Assembly: GCF_001044425.1 (NCBI RefSeq)
Contig: NZ_LFML01000161.1
Span: forward strand, 51,845-115,844
Direction of reading: 5' to 3'
Length of the DNA: 64,000 bases
Origin: Streptomyces roseus
GTDB lineage: Bacteria > Actinomycetota > Actinomycetes > Streptomycetales > Streptomycetaceae
The notes below the pieces were generated by a model. The model saw nothing but the letters and a program-made list of their open reading frames with translations. It searched no databases and was not told the origin of the DNA. The number at the start of each line of letters is the position of its first letter. Position 1 is the stretch's first letter. Positions 26,408-36,592 of the stretch are shown one piece after another. Both the position numbers and the translations under genes were made by a program.

Positions 26408-26421
26408 GAGTACGACCGTAC
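26408..26421 (-). promoter_or_regulatory. tetR promoter and operator
   Basis: On the minus strand, TACGGT (26420-26415) lies 7 bases before ATG 26407, giving a leaderless transcript. The 12-bp palindrome GTACG-AC-CGTAC at 26410-26421 overlaps this -10, the arrangement expected of an autorepressor site. Confidence 0.5.
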
Positions 26422-26428
26422 CGCCCGC

Positions 26429-27457
26429 TCAGTGCTCGCTGTCGAGGTGGGCCATCTGCGCTTCCGGGTATCGCTCGCCGGCCGCGGCTCCCGCCGGGAC
26501 CGCCTCCTCGATGGCCGCCAGGTCCGCGGCCGTCAGTTCCACGGTCATGGCACCCAGTGCCTCGGCCAGTCTGTCGCGGCGGCGGGCTCCCACCAGCGGC
26601 ACGATGTCCTCGCCGCGCGAGAGCACCCAGGCGATGGCGGTCTGCGCGACGCTGACCCCCTTCTCCTCCGCGACCTTGCGCAGGGCGTCGACCAGGTCGA
26701 GATTGCGCTGCAGGTTCTCGCCCTGGAAGCGGGGGCTCATCCCGCGGAAGTCGCCCGGCGCCAGCTCCCGGTCGCGGCTGAAGTGCCCGCTGATCAGACC
26801 GCGGCTCAGCACCCCGTACGCCGTGACCCCGATGCCCAGCTCGCGGGCGGTCGGCAGGATCTCCGCCTCGATGCCGCGGGAGATGAGCGAGTACTCGATC
26901 TGGAGGTCCGAGATCGGCGCCACGGCCGCGGCCCGGCGCAGGGTGTCCGCTCCGACCTCGGAGAGGCCGATGTGCCGCACGTGCCCGGCCTCGACGGCCT
27001 CGGCGATGGCGCCGACGGTCTCCTCGATCGGGACGTCCGGATCGACACGGGCGATCCGGTAGACGTCGATGTGGTCCCGGCCCAGGCGCTGGAGCGAGTA
27101 GGCCAGGAAGTTCTTGACGGCCTCGGGGCGGCCGTCATATCCGGTGAAGCCCCCCTCGACGGTGCGCAGGGCGCCGAACTTCACGCTGATCAGCGCCCGC
27201 TCAGCGGCCTCGGCGGGCGCCGAACGCAGGGCCTCGCCGATCAGCATCTCGTTGTGCCCCATGCCGTAGAAGTCGCCGGTGTCGAGCAGCGCGGCCGCGC
27301 CCTCGGGGACGGCGTCCAGATAGGCGTGGATGGTCGCGATCGACTCGGTGCGGTCGGCCTCGCCATACAGGGCGGACATGCCCATGCAGCCCAGCCCCAG
27401 CGGGAAGACGGCGGGGCCGGTGGAGCCGAGGGTGCGGGTGTTCTCGTTCGTGGTCAT
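26429..27457 (-). CDS. Aldo/keto reductase
   Basis: 342 aa (beta/alpha)8 NADPH-dependent oxidoreductase. LGLGCMGMSALYGEADRTES is the N-terminal entry, and DTGDFYGMGHNE holds the catalytic Asp and Tyr. The Lys lies in ISVKFGA. SEVG and SLISRGIE follow the pattern of the YakC/YajO-like group. The usual catalytic His position (YLHRVDP in relatives) reads RIARVDP here, so His is replaced by Ala. Start ATG 27457 is 6 bases after a -10-like CATGGT. First gene of an operon with tetR. The substrate is unknown. Confidence 0.88.
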   Translation of the reverse strand: MTTNENTRTLGSTGPAVFPLGLGCMGMSALYGEADRTESIATIHAYLDAVPEGAAALLDTGDFYGMGHNEMLIGEALRSAPAEAAERALISVKFGALRTVEGGFTGYDGRPEAVKNFLAYSLQRLGRDHIDVYRIARVDPDVPIEETVGAIAEAVEAGHVRHIGLSEVGADTLRRAAAVAPISDLQIEYSLISRGIEAEILPTARELGIGVTAYGVLSRGLISGHFSRDRELAPGDFRGMSPRFQGENLQRNLDLVDALRKVAEEKGVSVAQTAIAWVLSRGEDIVPLVGARRRDRLAEALGAMTVELTAADLAAIEEAVPAGAAAGERYPEAQMAHLDSEH

Positions 27458-27507
27458 GGAACAACCATGGCATGACGGGTGACAGATTTCAATATCTGTC
27501 ACCCGTC
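27458..27507 (-). promoter_or_regulatory. AKR promoter with 34-bp perfect palindrome
   Basis: GACGGGTGACAGAT (27474-27487) and ATCTGTCACCCGTC (27494-27507) form a perfect 14-bp inverted repeat around a 6-base centre. On the minus strand TTGAAA (27492-27487) sits at the centre and CATGGT (27469-27464) follows after 17 bp, 6 bases before the AKR ATG. The palindrome thus straddles the -35 element and should act as an operator. It could also work as a terminator for the truncated DoxX gene upstream. Confidence 0.7.
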
Positions 27508-27514
27508 AGGATGA

Positions 27515-27670
27515 TTACGCCGCGACGTGGAGGACCAGTGCGGCCCCCGCGACCAGGGTGAGGACGGCCGCGGGGGCGAGGTCGAAGTCCTTGACGCGCA
27601 GGTGGCTGATGACCGCGCCGACGAAGTAGAGCGTCACGCCGACGGAGGCGGCCACGCCGAGCGGCCTCAC
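27515..27670 (-). pseudogene. C-terminal fragment of a DoxX-like membrane protein
   Basis: A 51-codon frame ending TAA at 27515. It contains VTLYFVGAVISHLRVKDFD and LAPAAVLTLVAGAALVLHV, the last two membrane helices of small DoxX-like proteins (usually about 120 aa). The N-terminal two thirds are missing. The frame begins at a possible GTG at 27670, exactly where MarR-like coding starts on the opposite strand. Best explained by a deletion. Confidence 0.55.
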
Positions 27671-27672
27671 CC

Positions 27673-28127
27673 ACAAGCCCGCCCCGCACCCCCCCGCAGC
27701 GGCTGGGCCTGCTCCTGGCCTGGCACGGCTCGATCACCGAGACCCTCGGGAAGAAGGCGCTCAGCGCGGCCGGGCTCACCCCGCCGCACGCGATGACGCT
27801 GATGCATCCGGAGGGTGGCCCCATCGGCCAGCGGGTGCTCGCCGAGCGGTTGGAGGTGGATCCGAGCGTGCTGGTCGGCATCCTCAACGACCTGCAGCGC
27901 GAGGGCCTGGCCGTCCGCCGCCGGGACCCGGCCGACCGCCGCCGCCACAACGTGGCGATCACCGAGGCCGGCTCGACCGCCCTGGCCAAGACGAACGCGG
28001 CCCTGGACGAGGTCGAACTCCCGCTGTTCTCCGCGTTCTCGGCGGCCGACCAGGAGGCGCTGCGCGCCCTGCCGGCCCGGATCGACTCGAACCCCGAGCA
28101 CTTCCACTGCGGGGAGGAGCGGAGTAG
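27673..28127 (+). pseudogene. MarR family regulator lacking a start codon
   Basis: The frame beginning PPRTPPQRLGLLLAWHGS reads through a complete MarR winged helix (VDPSVLVGILNDLQREGLAV, RRDPADRRRHNVAITEAG) to the family-like end DSNPEHFHCGEE. No ATG, GTG or TTG exists between the upstream in-frame TGA (27610) and ATG 27793, which lies inside the domain. The natural stop is also absent; the frame stays open across the opposite-strand MFS gene. The first codons and promoter appear to have been lost together with the DoxX N-terminus. Confidence 0.6.
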
Positions 28128-28181
28128 GGGACAGGGGCTCCCCACCGGCTCCCCACCCCCGGCCCGGCCGCGGCCCGGGGC

Positions 28182-29633
28182 TCAGCCGCGCGGCGGCGCG
28201 GTCGCCCGCGAGGGTCCCGCCGCCGCCCGTTCCAGGGTCCGGGCCGTCCGCTCCGCCGTCCCCATCGCCCACCGGCCGCTGGTCGCGGCGCCCACCACGA
28301 GCGCGAGCAGTCCGCAGCCCGTGATGATCCACCAGGCCGGCCGGGTCGCCTCGACGAATCCGGCGCCGCCCGCCGTCCCCGCCGCGAGCACCGCGCCGAT
28401 CACGGCCACGCCCAGCGTGCCGCCGGTCTGCCTGCTGGTGGAGGCGACCGCGGCCGCCACCCCCGCCTGGGCCCGGGGCATCCCGGAGACCGCCGTGTTG
28501 GTGATGGGCGCGTTGACCATGCCGAACCCGAGCCCGAACAGCACGTACGCGATGAACATCAGCGGGGTCGAGGTCTCCGCCGAGAACGCGGCGAACAGCA
28601 CCCCGCTCGCCGCCATGGCCGTCCCCGCGATCAGCAGGGACGGCCGCGGTCCGCGGTTGCCGACCAGCCGGCCCGACAACGGCGCGCACAGGAAGGTCAT
28701 CAGGGCCATGGGCAGCATGTGGAGCCCGGCCTGGAGCGCGCTGAGCCCCTGTACCTCCTGGAGGTACAGGGTGTTCAGGAACAGGAACCCGGACAGCGCG
28801 GCGAAGGCGCCGATCGCGATCAGCGTCGCGCCGCTGAACGGAGCGCTCCGGAAGAACCGCGGGTCGATCAGCGGCTCCGCCCGCCGCGGCTCGTACACCA
28901 GCAGCCCCACCAGCGAGGCCACGGCCAGCGCCGCGCAGCCCAGGATGACCGGAGCGTTCCAGCCCGCGCTCGGCGCCTCGATGATCCCGTACGTCAGGGA
29001 GCCGAGCAGGGCCATGACCAGTACCTGGCCCACCGGGTCCGGGCGGCGCGGGCGGGCGGCGCGTGACTCGGGGACGTACCGCAGGGTCAGCGCCAGGGCC
29101 AGCAGTCCGATCGGGAGGTTGATCCAGAAAATGGAGCGCCAGCCGACCGACTCCACCAGCAGCCCGCCGATCAGCGGGCCCACGGCCATGGAGATGCCGA
29201 CCACCGCGCCCCACGCACCGATGGCGCGGGCCCGCTCGCGCGGATCGGTGAAGGTGTTGGTGATGATCGACATGGCGACCGGGTTGAGCATCGAGCCGCC
29301 CACCGCCTGGACCATCCGGAAGGCGATCAGCCACTCCAGGGTCGGCGCCAGTGAGCAGAGCAGCGAGCCGGCCGTGAAGAACAGCAGGCCTGCGCCGAAG
29401 ACCCTGCGGCGCCCGATCCGGTCCGCCGTGGACCCCGCCAGCATCAGCAGCGAGGCCAGGACCAGCGTGTACGCGTCGATCGTCCACTGCATGCCGGCCA
29501 CCGAGGCGCCGAACTCCCGGCGCATCGAGGGCAGCGCGACGTTCAGGACGGTCACGTCGAGGCTGACGATGAGCAGGCTCATGCAGCAGATCGCCAGGAC
29601 CAGGATCCTCCGTCGGAGGCTCAGCTCGGGCAT
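28182..29633 (-). CDS. DHA2-type MFS drug exporter
   Basis: 483 aa, about 14 membrane segments, EmrB/QacA-like. SLDVTVLNVALPSMRREFG is the helix-1 DHA2 signature, followed by MQWTIDAYTLVLASLLMLAG and ADRIGRRRVFGAG (motif A). Motif C appears as GISMAVGPLIGG. It exports hydrophobic compounds or antibiotics by proton antiport; the substrate is unknown. ATG 29633 is 7 bases after a -10 (TACTAT). The adjacent broken MarR gene may once have regulated it. Confidence 0.92.
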   Translation of the reverse strand: MPELSLRRRILVLAICCMSLLIVSLDVTVLNVALPSMRREFGASVAGMQWTIDAYTLVLASLLMLAGSTADRIGRRRVFGAGLLFFTAGSLLCSLAPTLEWLIAFRMVQAVGGSMLNPVAMSIITNTFTDPRERARAIGAWGAVVGISMAVGPLIGGLLVESVGWRSIFWINLPIGLLALALTLRYVPESRAARPRRPDPVGQVLVMALLGSLTYGIIEAPSAGWNAPVILGCAALAVASLVGLLVYEPRRAEPLIDPRFFRSAPFSGATLIAIGAFAALSGFLFLNTLYLQEVQGLSALQAGLHMLPMALMTFLCAPLSGRLVGNRGPRPSLLIAGTAMAASGVLFAAFSAETSTPLMFIAYVLFGLGFGMVNAPITNTAVSGMPRAQAGVAAAVASTSRQTGGTLGVAVIGAVLAAGTAGGAGFVEATRPAWWIITGCGLLALVVGAATSGRWAMGTAERTARTLERAAAGPSRATAPPRG

Positions 29634-29656
29634 GTTTCCGATAGTACGCCTAACTA
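29634..29656 (-). promoter_or_regulatory. Leaderless promoter and TAGT/ACTA operator of the MFS exporter
   Basis: TACTAT (minus strand, 29646-29641) lies 7 bases before ATG 29633. The inverted repeat TAGT-acgccta-ACTA (29642-29656) overlaps it and resembles operators of MarR/TetR regulators of exporters. Confidence 0.45.
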
Positions 29657-29685
29657 AAGAGATGCGTGCCCCGGTCCGGCTGAGC

Positions 29686-29697
29686 CACAATGGGGGG
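29686..29697 (+). promoter_or_regulatory. Leaderless promoter -10 of dus
   Basis: CACAAT at 29686-29691 followed by six G and ATG 29698. Confidence 0.45.
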
Positions 29698-30840
29698 ATG
29701 ACCACGCTCCCCCCGCCGCTCGCGATCGGCCCGCACACCGTGCAGCCCCCTGTGGTGCTCGCCCCCATGGCCGGCATCACCAATGCCCCGTTCCGCACGC
29801 TCTGCAGGGAGTTCAGCGGCGGCAAGGGTCTGTTTGTGAGCGAGATGATCACGACCCGCGCCCTGGTCGAGCGCAATGAGAAGACCATGCAGCTGATCCA
29901 CTTCGACGAGACCGAGAAGCCCCGCTCGATCCAGCTCTACGGAGTGGACCCGGCGACGGTCGGCAAGGCGGTCCGCATGATCGTCGAAGAGGACCGCGCC
30001 GACCACATCGACCTCAACTTCGGCTGCCCCGTCCCCAAGGTGACCCGCAAGGGCGGCGGCTCGGCCCTCCCGTACAAGCGGAACCTGCTGCGCGCGATCC
30101 TGCGCGAGGCCGTCGCGGGCGCCGGCGACCTGCCGGTCACGATCAAGATGCGCAAGGGCATCAACGACGACCACCTGACCTACCTGGACGCCGGCCGCAT
30201 CGCCGTCGAGGAGGGCGTCACCGCCATCGCCCTGCACGGGCGCACCACCGCCCAGCACTACGGCGGCACGGCCGACTGGGACGCCATCGCGCGGCTCAAG
30301 GAGCACGTGCCGGAGATCCCCGTGCTCGGCAACGGCGACATCTGGTGCGCCGAGGACGCGCTGCGCATGGTCCGCGAGACCGGCTGCGACGGCGTGGTCG
30401 TCGGACGCGGCTGCCTGGGCCGCCCGTGGCTGTTCAACGACCTGGTCGCGGCCTTCGAGGGGCGCCCCGAGGACTTCCACAAGCCCACGCTGCGCGAGGT
30501 CGCGGGCACCATGCACCGGCACGCCCAGCTGCTGGGGGAGTGGATCGGCGACGAGGCGCGCGGGGTGATCGACTTCCGTAAGCACGTGGCCTGGTACCTG
30601 AAGGGCTTCTCGGTGGGTTCCGAGATGCGGAAGAAGCTGGCGGTCACCTCGTCGCTGGCCGAGTTGAACGCTCATCTGAGCGAGCTGGACCTGGACCAGT
30701 CGTGGCCGGAGAGCGCGGACGGCCCTCGTGGCCGGACGTCCGGAAACAACCGGGTTGTCCTCCCGGATGGCTGGCTGAAGGATCCCTACGACTGTGCCGG
30801 TGTGAGCGAGGACGCGGAACTGGACACGTCCGGGGGCTGA
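29698..30840 (+). CDS. tRNA-dihydrouridine synthase
   Basis: 380 aa FMN enzyme that reduces uridines in the tRNA D-loop. VVLAPMAGITNAPFRTLCRE is the N-terminal FMN motif. NFGCPVPKVTRKGGGSAL carries the catalytic Cys, and IALHGRTTAQHY and VVVGRGCLGRPWLFND bind FMN. DusB is the likely subgroup. A C-terminal extension of about 40 residues (GRTSGNNRVVLPDGWLKDPY) is acidic at its end. Start chosen at ATG 29698 after the -10. Confidence 0.93.
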   Translation: MTTLPPPLAIGPHTVQPPVVLAPMAGITNAPFRTLCREFSGGKGLFVSEMITTRALVERNEKTMQLIHFDETEKPRSIQLYGVDPATVGKAVRMIVEEDRADHIDLNFGCPVPKVTRKGGGSALPYKRNLLRAILREAVAGAGDLPVTIKMRKGINDDHLTYLDAGRIAVEEGVTAIALHGRTTAQHYGGTADWDAIARLKEHVPEIPVLGNGDIWCAEDALRMVRETGCDGVVVGRGCLGRPWLFNDLVAAFEGRPEDFHKPTLREVAGTMHRHAQLLGEWIGDEARGVIDFRKHVAWYLKGFSVGSEMRKKLAVTSSLAELNAHLSELDLDQSWPESADGPRGRTSGNNRVVLPDGWLKDPYDCAGVSEDAELDTSGG

Positions 30841-30937
30841 GAATCAGCTGACAAACTCTGCCACCGGCGGCGTGACATACGCCACGCATGGGTGGGGTTG
30901 CGCTCACATGAGCGCGAAAATCACGGCTATGACTTCC

Positions 30938-30964
30938 AAAGGGTGGCACTGGGTGCCACCCTTT
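30938..30964 (+). terminator. dus terminator
   Basis: Perfect 12-bp stem with 3-nt loop, about 98 bases after the dus stop. Confidence 0.65.
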
Positions 30965-30966
30965 GT

Positions 30967-30985
30967 GCGTTCAAGACTTGAACGC
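30967..30985. promoter_or_regulatory. 19-bp palindrome, candidate operator of ppdK
   Basis: GCGTTCAAG-a-CTTGAACGC, perfect 9-bp arms around one base. The strongest of three related palindromes upstream of ppdK. Confidence 0.5.
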
Positions 30986-31216
30986 AAATGTATCGATGAT
31001 CGCTCATCCGAGCGCAAACAGGCCTCGGGAGGCCCTTCCCCCTTCGGGAGGTGAACGCTCTTCGTAGGTTTCGGCTACTCATCGGTTACTTTCGATCTGG
31101 TGGCGCACGGGTGGTTACAGCCACATGACGACCAAGTGGACGTACCCAGAAGCCTTCGATCTGGGTATGTTCCTGGCCGTCAGGGCAGCCACCGAGTCCT
31201 CGAGGAGTCGAGACCC

Positions 31217-33925
<2,709 letters not shown>

Positions 33926-33956
33926 GCCCCGCCAGGCCTGACACGGCCCGCTGACC

Positions 33957-34000
33957 GCGCGTCCGCCCCCGGGTTCCCTGACCCCCGAGGGCGGACGCGC
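33957..34000 (+). terminator. ppdK terminator
   Basis: GCGCGTCCGCCC (33957-33968) pairs with GGGCGGACGCGC (33989-34000), followed by a T-rich run. TTGTTCAACAA (34010-34020) just after is a small palindrome of unknown role. Confidence 0.85.
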
Positions 34001-34032
34001 ATCTTTATGTTGTTCAACAAATCTTTACGCCA

Positions 34033-34070
34033 GCAGGCGGTGGACGGATCCCCACCCGTCCACCGCCTGC
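34033..34070. terminator. Second strong hairpin after ppdK
   Basis: 15-bp perfect arms GCAGGCGGTGGACGG (34033-34047) and complement (34056-34070), 8-nt loop. Either a backup terminator or a structural element of the regulator's leader. Confidence 0.65.
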
Positions 34071-34079
34071 CGGCAATCT

Positions 34080-34246
34080 GCCAGGCACGTCGGCGCTTCC
34101 CGGTGCGACCGACCGCCAGGCCCCGCAAAGCCCCCCACGGCCTTCACGGAGCGTTTCGGTCGCATCGGAGTGTGCCTGGCGGAGTACAGGATTTCGGTTG
34201 TCACGCCCCCGCCGAAAGGGGTTTCAACTGTGGCTGAAAGGGCGTG
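34080..34246 (+). other. Structured intergenic region, candidate cis-RNA or small RNA
   Basis: Nested perfect complements: GCCAGGCAC (34080-34088) with GTGCCTGGC (34172-34180), enclosing GCGACCGA (34105-34112) with TCGGTCGC (34156-34163). A second element follows: CACGCCC (34202-34208) with GGGCGTG (34240-34246), enclosing TTTCA/TGAAA (34222-34226 and 34235-34239). No ORF is supported here. The arms lie upstream of, and on the same strand as, the regulator gene at 34314. No known RNA family was recognised. Confidence 0.45.
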
Positions 34247-34313
34247 GTGACGTCGTGTGACGGCGTGCATACTCATGGAGCGGGGGGATTGCGGTTGCAC
34301 AGGTGGGGGTTCG

Positions 34314-35366
34314 GTGCTGCGTATCCATTTCACTGGAGTGGACCTGGCACGCGTACGGATGGCAGGGCGTCCCGATGCGTTGTGGGAAACGATTCTGAGT
34401 TTTCACCGCTTAAGAGACCGGCGTGATGCGCGGCTCTTCGGTGAATGGCGTACGGAAACCCGGAGCAGGTTGAATAGTGAAACACGTTTGCTCGGTGCGC
34501 TCATACCGAGTCGTGGTTATTTTCCCGATTTCCTGACCCCCGTGGAGGGGCAGTACGGGTGGGACGTGGGCCTCGACGCCCTGCGCGGGATCCGTCCCGA
34601 GCGGATGCGGCGCGAGCTGACGCTGCTCGGCGCCGGCACCGGCGTGGGGGCGGCGTTCGGCATGCCCTCGGCCGTCAGCGGGGGCACCGACGCGTCGGTC
34701 CCGCGGCGGCTGCGGGACTTCATGGAAGGCGGCACCAAGCACCTGCCCAGGCTGCTGGGAGAGCTGCGGGGCTACCACCGGGCGGCCGTGGAGCCGTACT
34801 GGACGCACATCCAGGCCCAGATCGAGGCCGAGCGGGCCGCGCGCGGCCGGGCCCTGCTGGACGGGGGCGCGGACGAGCTGCTGGCCTCGCTGCCGCCGAT
34901 GCTGCGCTGGCGGGCGCCCGTCCTGGAGTGCGACTACCCGGTGGACCGGGACGTACGGCTGCGGGGGCGCGGGCTGCTGCTCCAGCCGTCGTTCTTCTGC
35001 CGGCGCACCGCCGTCACCCTGCGCGACCCGGAGCTGCCGCCGGTGCTGGTCTACCCGGCCGCGGCGCAGCTGGCTTCGGCCCCGGGCTCGGCCGAATCGA
35101 TTCGGCCCTTGGAGGAGCAGCGCCAGCGCACGCTGGGCAAGCTCGTCGGGCACACCCGCTCGGTGGTGCTGCGGGCCATCGGCGACGGGGCCACCACCAG
35201 CGAGCTGGCCCGCCGGGCCGGGGTCTCGCTGGCCTCCGCGAGCCAGCACGCCTGCGTGATGCGCGAGGCGGGCCTCGTCACCACGCTGCGCCGGGGCAAC
35301 GCCGTGCTGCACACGGTGACCCCGCTGGGGGCCGCGCTGCTGAAGGGCGGAGCGGTGGCCTCCTAG
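34314..35366 (+). CDS. ArsR-type winged-helix transcriptional regulator with large N-terminal domain
   Basis: 350 aa. The C-terminus (about residues 275-345) is an ArsR-like winged helix: VLRAIGDGATTSELARRAG, SLASASQHACVMREAGLVTTLR and GNAVLHTVTPLGAALL. The 270-residue N-terminus starting MLRIHFTGVDLARVRMAG has no metal motif and, from memory, resembles DUF5937-type regulators common in Streptomyces, sometimes near antibiotic clusters. GTG 34314 has GGGGG 5 bases upstream. It is monocistronic behind a structured leader. The ligand and targets are unknown. Confidence 0.7.
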   Translation: MLRIHFTGVDLARVRMAGRPDALWETILSFHRLRDRRDARLFGEWRTETRSRLNSETRLLGALIPSRGYFPDFLTPVEGQYGWDVGLDALRGIRPERMRRELTLLGAGTGVGAAFGMPSAVSGGTDASVPRRLRDFMEGGTKHLPRLLGELRGYHRAAVEPYWTHIQAQIEAERAARGRALLDGGADELLASLPPMLRWRAPVLECDYPVDRDVRLRGRGLLLQPSFFCRRTAVTLRDPELPPVLVYPAAAQLASAPGSAESIRPLEEQRQRTLGKLVGHTRSVVLRAIGDGATTSELARRAGVSLASASQHACVMREAGLVTTLRRGNAVLHTVTPLGAALLKGGAVAS

Positions 35367-35583
35367 CCCTTCCTGGGCCTTCCGGCACGGCCGGGGCCTT
35401 CCCGGCCCTGTCAGGCCCTCCCGGCCCGGCAGGAGGCCTCCCGGCCCCCGCCGAGGGCCCTTGCCCCTCTTCTACGGGTGGGGGCCCGCCCGGGTGGGAC
35501 GTTCGCCCGCGATCCGCACGAAGTGACGAACGGCGGGACTTTCCGCCCTGGCGGGCCCCCGGGTACGCCAGGATGGTGGAGCC

Positions 35584-36048
35584 ATGAGCCAGTTCGCCGC
35601 GGACCACGACATCTGCGGCCGCGCCGACCTCACCGTCGTGCTGCGCCGCTTCTACACCGCCGCTTTCGCCGACCGGCGGATCGGGCCGTTCTTCACCCAG
35701 ATCGCCGGTACGGACCTGGAGGCCCACCTGCCGCGCATCACGGACTTCTGGGAGCGGGCCCTGTTCCGTACGGCCGCCTACGGGCGCGACGCCTTCGCCC
35801 CGCACGCCGCCCTGCACGCGGCGCGGGCGATGACCGCCGAGGACTTCGGGCGCTGGGTGCAGCTCTGGAACGCCGCCGTCGACGGCCTGCACCGCGGGCC
35901 GAACGCGGAGCGGGCCAAGGCGACGGGCGAGCGGATCGCCCTGGCCCTGCACAAGCGGCTCGCCGGCCCCGACCAGGCGCTGCTCCGGCGCCGGGACACC
36001 CAAGGCTTCGTCCCGCTCGCCGCCCTGGAGCTGCGCTTCCCGGCCTGA
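35584..36048 (+). CDS. Group III truncated hemoglobin
   Basis: 154 aa, about 135 of which form the 2-on-2 globin fold. FYTAAFADRRIGPFFTQIAG is the B-C-CD region, and ITDFWERALFRTAAYGRD covers helix E-F with a conserved Trp. LWNAAVDGLHRGPNAERAK is the G helix. Group III members bind O2 or NO and often relate to nitrosative stress. It lies near, but on the strand opposite to, the nitrite reductase operon. SD-like GGTGGAG is 3 bases upstream. The 217-base gap before it is a GC-rich run of GGCCCTCCCGG-like imperfect repeats with no gene. Confidence 0.85.
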   Translation: MSQFAADHDICGRADLTVVLRRFYTAAFADRRIGPFFTQIAGTDLEAHLPRITDFWERALFRTAAYGRDAFAPHAALHAARAMTAEDFGRWVQLWNAAVDGLHRGPNAERAKATGERIALALHKRLAGPDQALLRRRDTQGFVPLAALELRFPA

Positions 36049-36181
36049 CCCGGACGCGGGTGGTGCCCCGCCGTGCGGCTCGTGGAAAAGTCTTCCGCGG
36101 GAGCGATGAGTTTTCCCGGAGCCCCCGGTCTACCCCTCGAAAGCGCACACGGGACGCACACACGAGAGAAGAGGCGCCGAG

Positions 36182-36586
36182 ATGCCCACCATGATCTTCG
36201 TCAACCTGCCTGTCCAGGACATCGAGGCCGCCAAGGCGTTCTGGGTCAAGCTCGGCTACTCCTTCAACCCCCAGTTCAGCGATGACAAGACCGGCTGCCT
36301 CGTCATCAGCGACACGATCTTCGCGATGCTGATGACCGAGGCCCGCTTCAAGGACTTCGCCACCAAGGAGGTCGCGGACGCCACCAAGACCACCGAGGTC
36401 ATGCTCGCCCTGAGCGCGGAGAGCCGGGAGCAGGTCGACGAGGTGGTCGGCGCCGCCCTCGCGGCGGGCGCCACCGAGCCCCGTCCGGCCCAGGACCTCG
36501 GCTTCATGTACGGCCGGGCTTTCGAGGACCTCGACGGCCACGTCTGGGAGTACGTCTGGATGGACCCGGCGGCCGTCCAGGGCTGA
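36182..36586 (+). CDS. VOC superfamily protein (glyoxalase/bleomycin-resistance fold)
   Basis: 134 aa. FVNLPVQDIEAAKAFWVKLGY is the first beta-alpha-beta module. GFMYGRAFEDLDGHVWEYVWMDP is the C-terminal module with the metal-type Glu (WEYVW). Possible roles are isomerase, dioxygenase-like or antibiotic binding; the substrate is unknown. ATG 36182 has GAGG 8 bases upstream. Its stop lies 6 bases from the convergent nirD stop, with no room for a terminator between them. Confidence 0.85.
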   Translation: MPTMIFVNLPVQDIEAAKAFWVKLGYSFNPQFSDDKTGCLVISDTIFAMLMTEARFKDFATKEVADATKTTEVMLALSAESREQVDEVVGAALAAGATEPRPAQDLGFMYGRAFEDLDGHVWEYVWMDPAAVQG

Positions 36587-36592
36587 CGCCCG

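Larger units (their letters stand above)
30841..31216. other. ppdK upstream region with palindrome cluster
   Basis: 376 bases without a convincing gene. Contents: GCGCTCA-ca-TGAGCGC (30900-30915); a 12-bp hairpin with 3-nt loop, AAAGGGTGGCAC / GTGCCACCCTTT (30938-30964), probably the dus terminator; GCGTTCAAG-a-CTTGAACGC (30967-30985); CGCTC-atcc-GAGCG (31001-31014). The three palindromes end in GAGCGCGAAA, GAACGCAAA and GAGCGCAAA, so one regulator may bind all three. A GAGGAG ribosome site (31202-31207) precedes ppdK. Confidence 0.65.

Noticed and set aside
27793..30840. Open frame of 1015 codons on the plus strand
   Set aside because: It is a MarR fragment, then antisense of the DHA2 exporter, then the true dus gene, all in one frame because GC-rich DNA lacks stops. 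Only dus from 29698 is supported.
30872..31054. 60-codon ORF in the ppdK upstream region
   Set aside because: It runs through three palindromes and a hairpin and has no ribosome site or recognisable features.
36049..36181. Possible small gene between the globin and VOC genes
   Set aside because: The frames from GTG 36073 region overlap the VOC gene out of frame and show no similarity; the stretch is more likely the VOC promoter.
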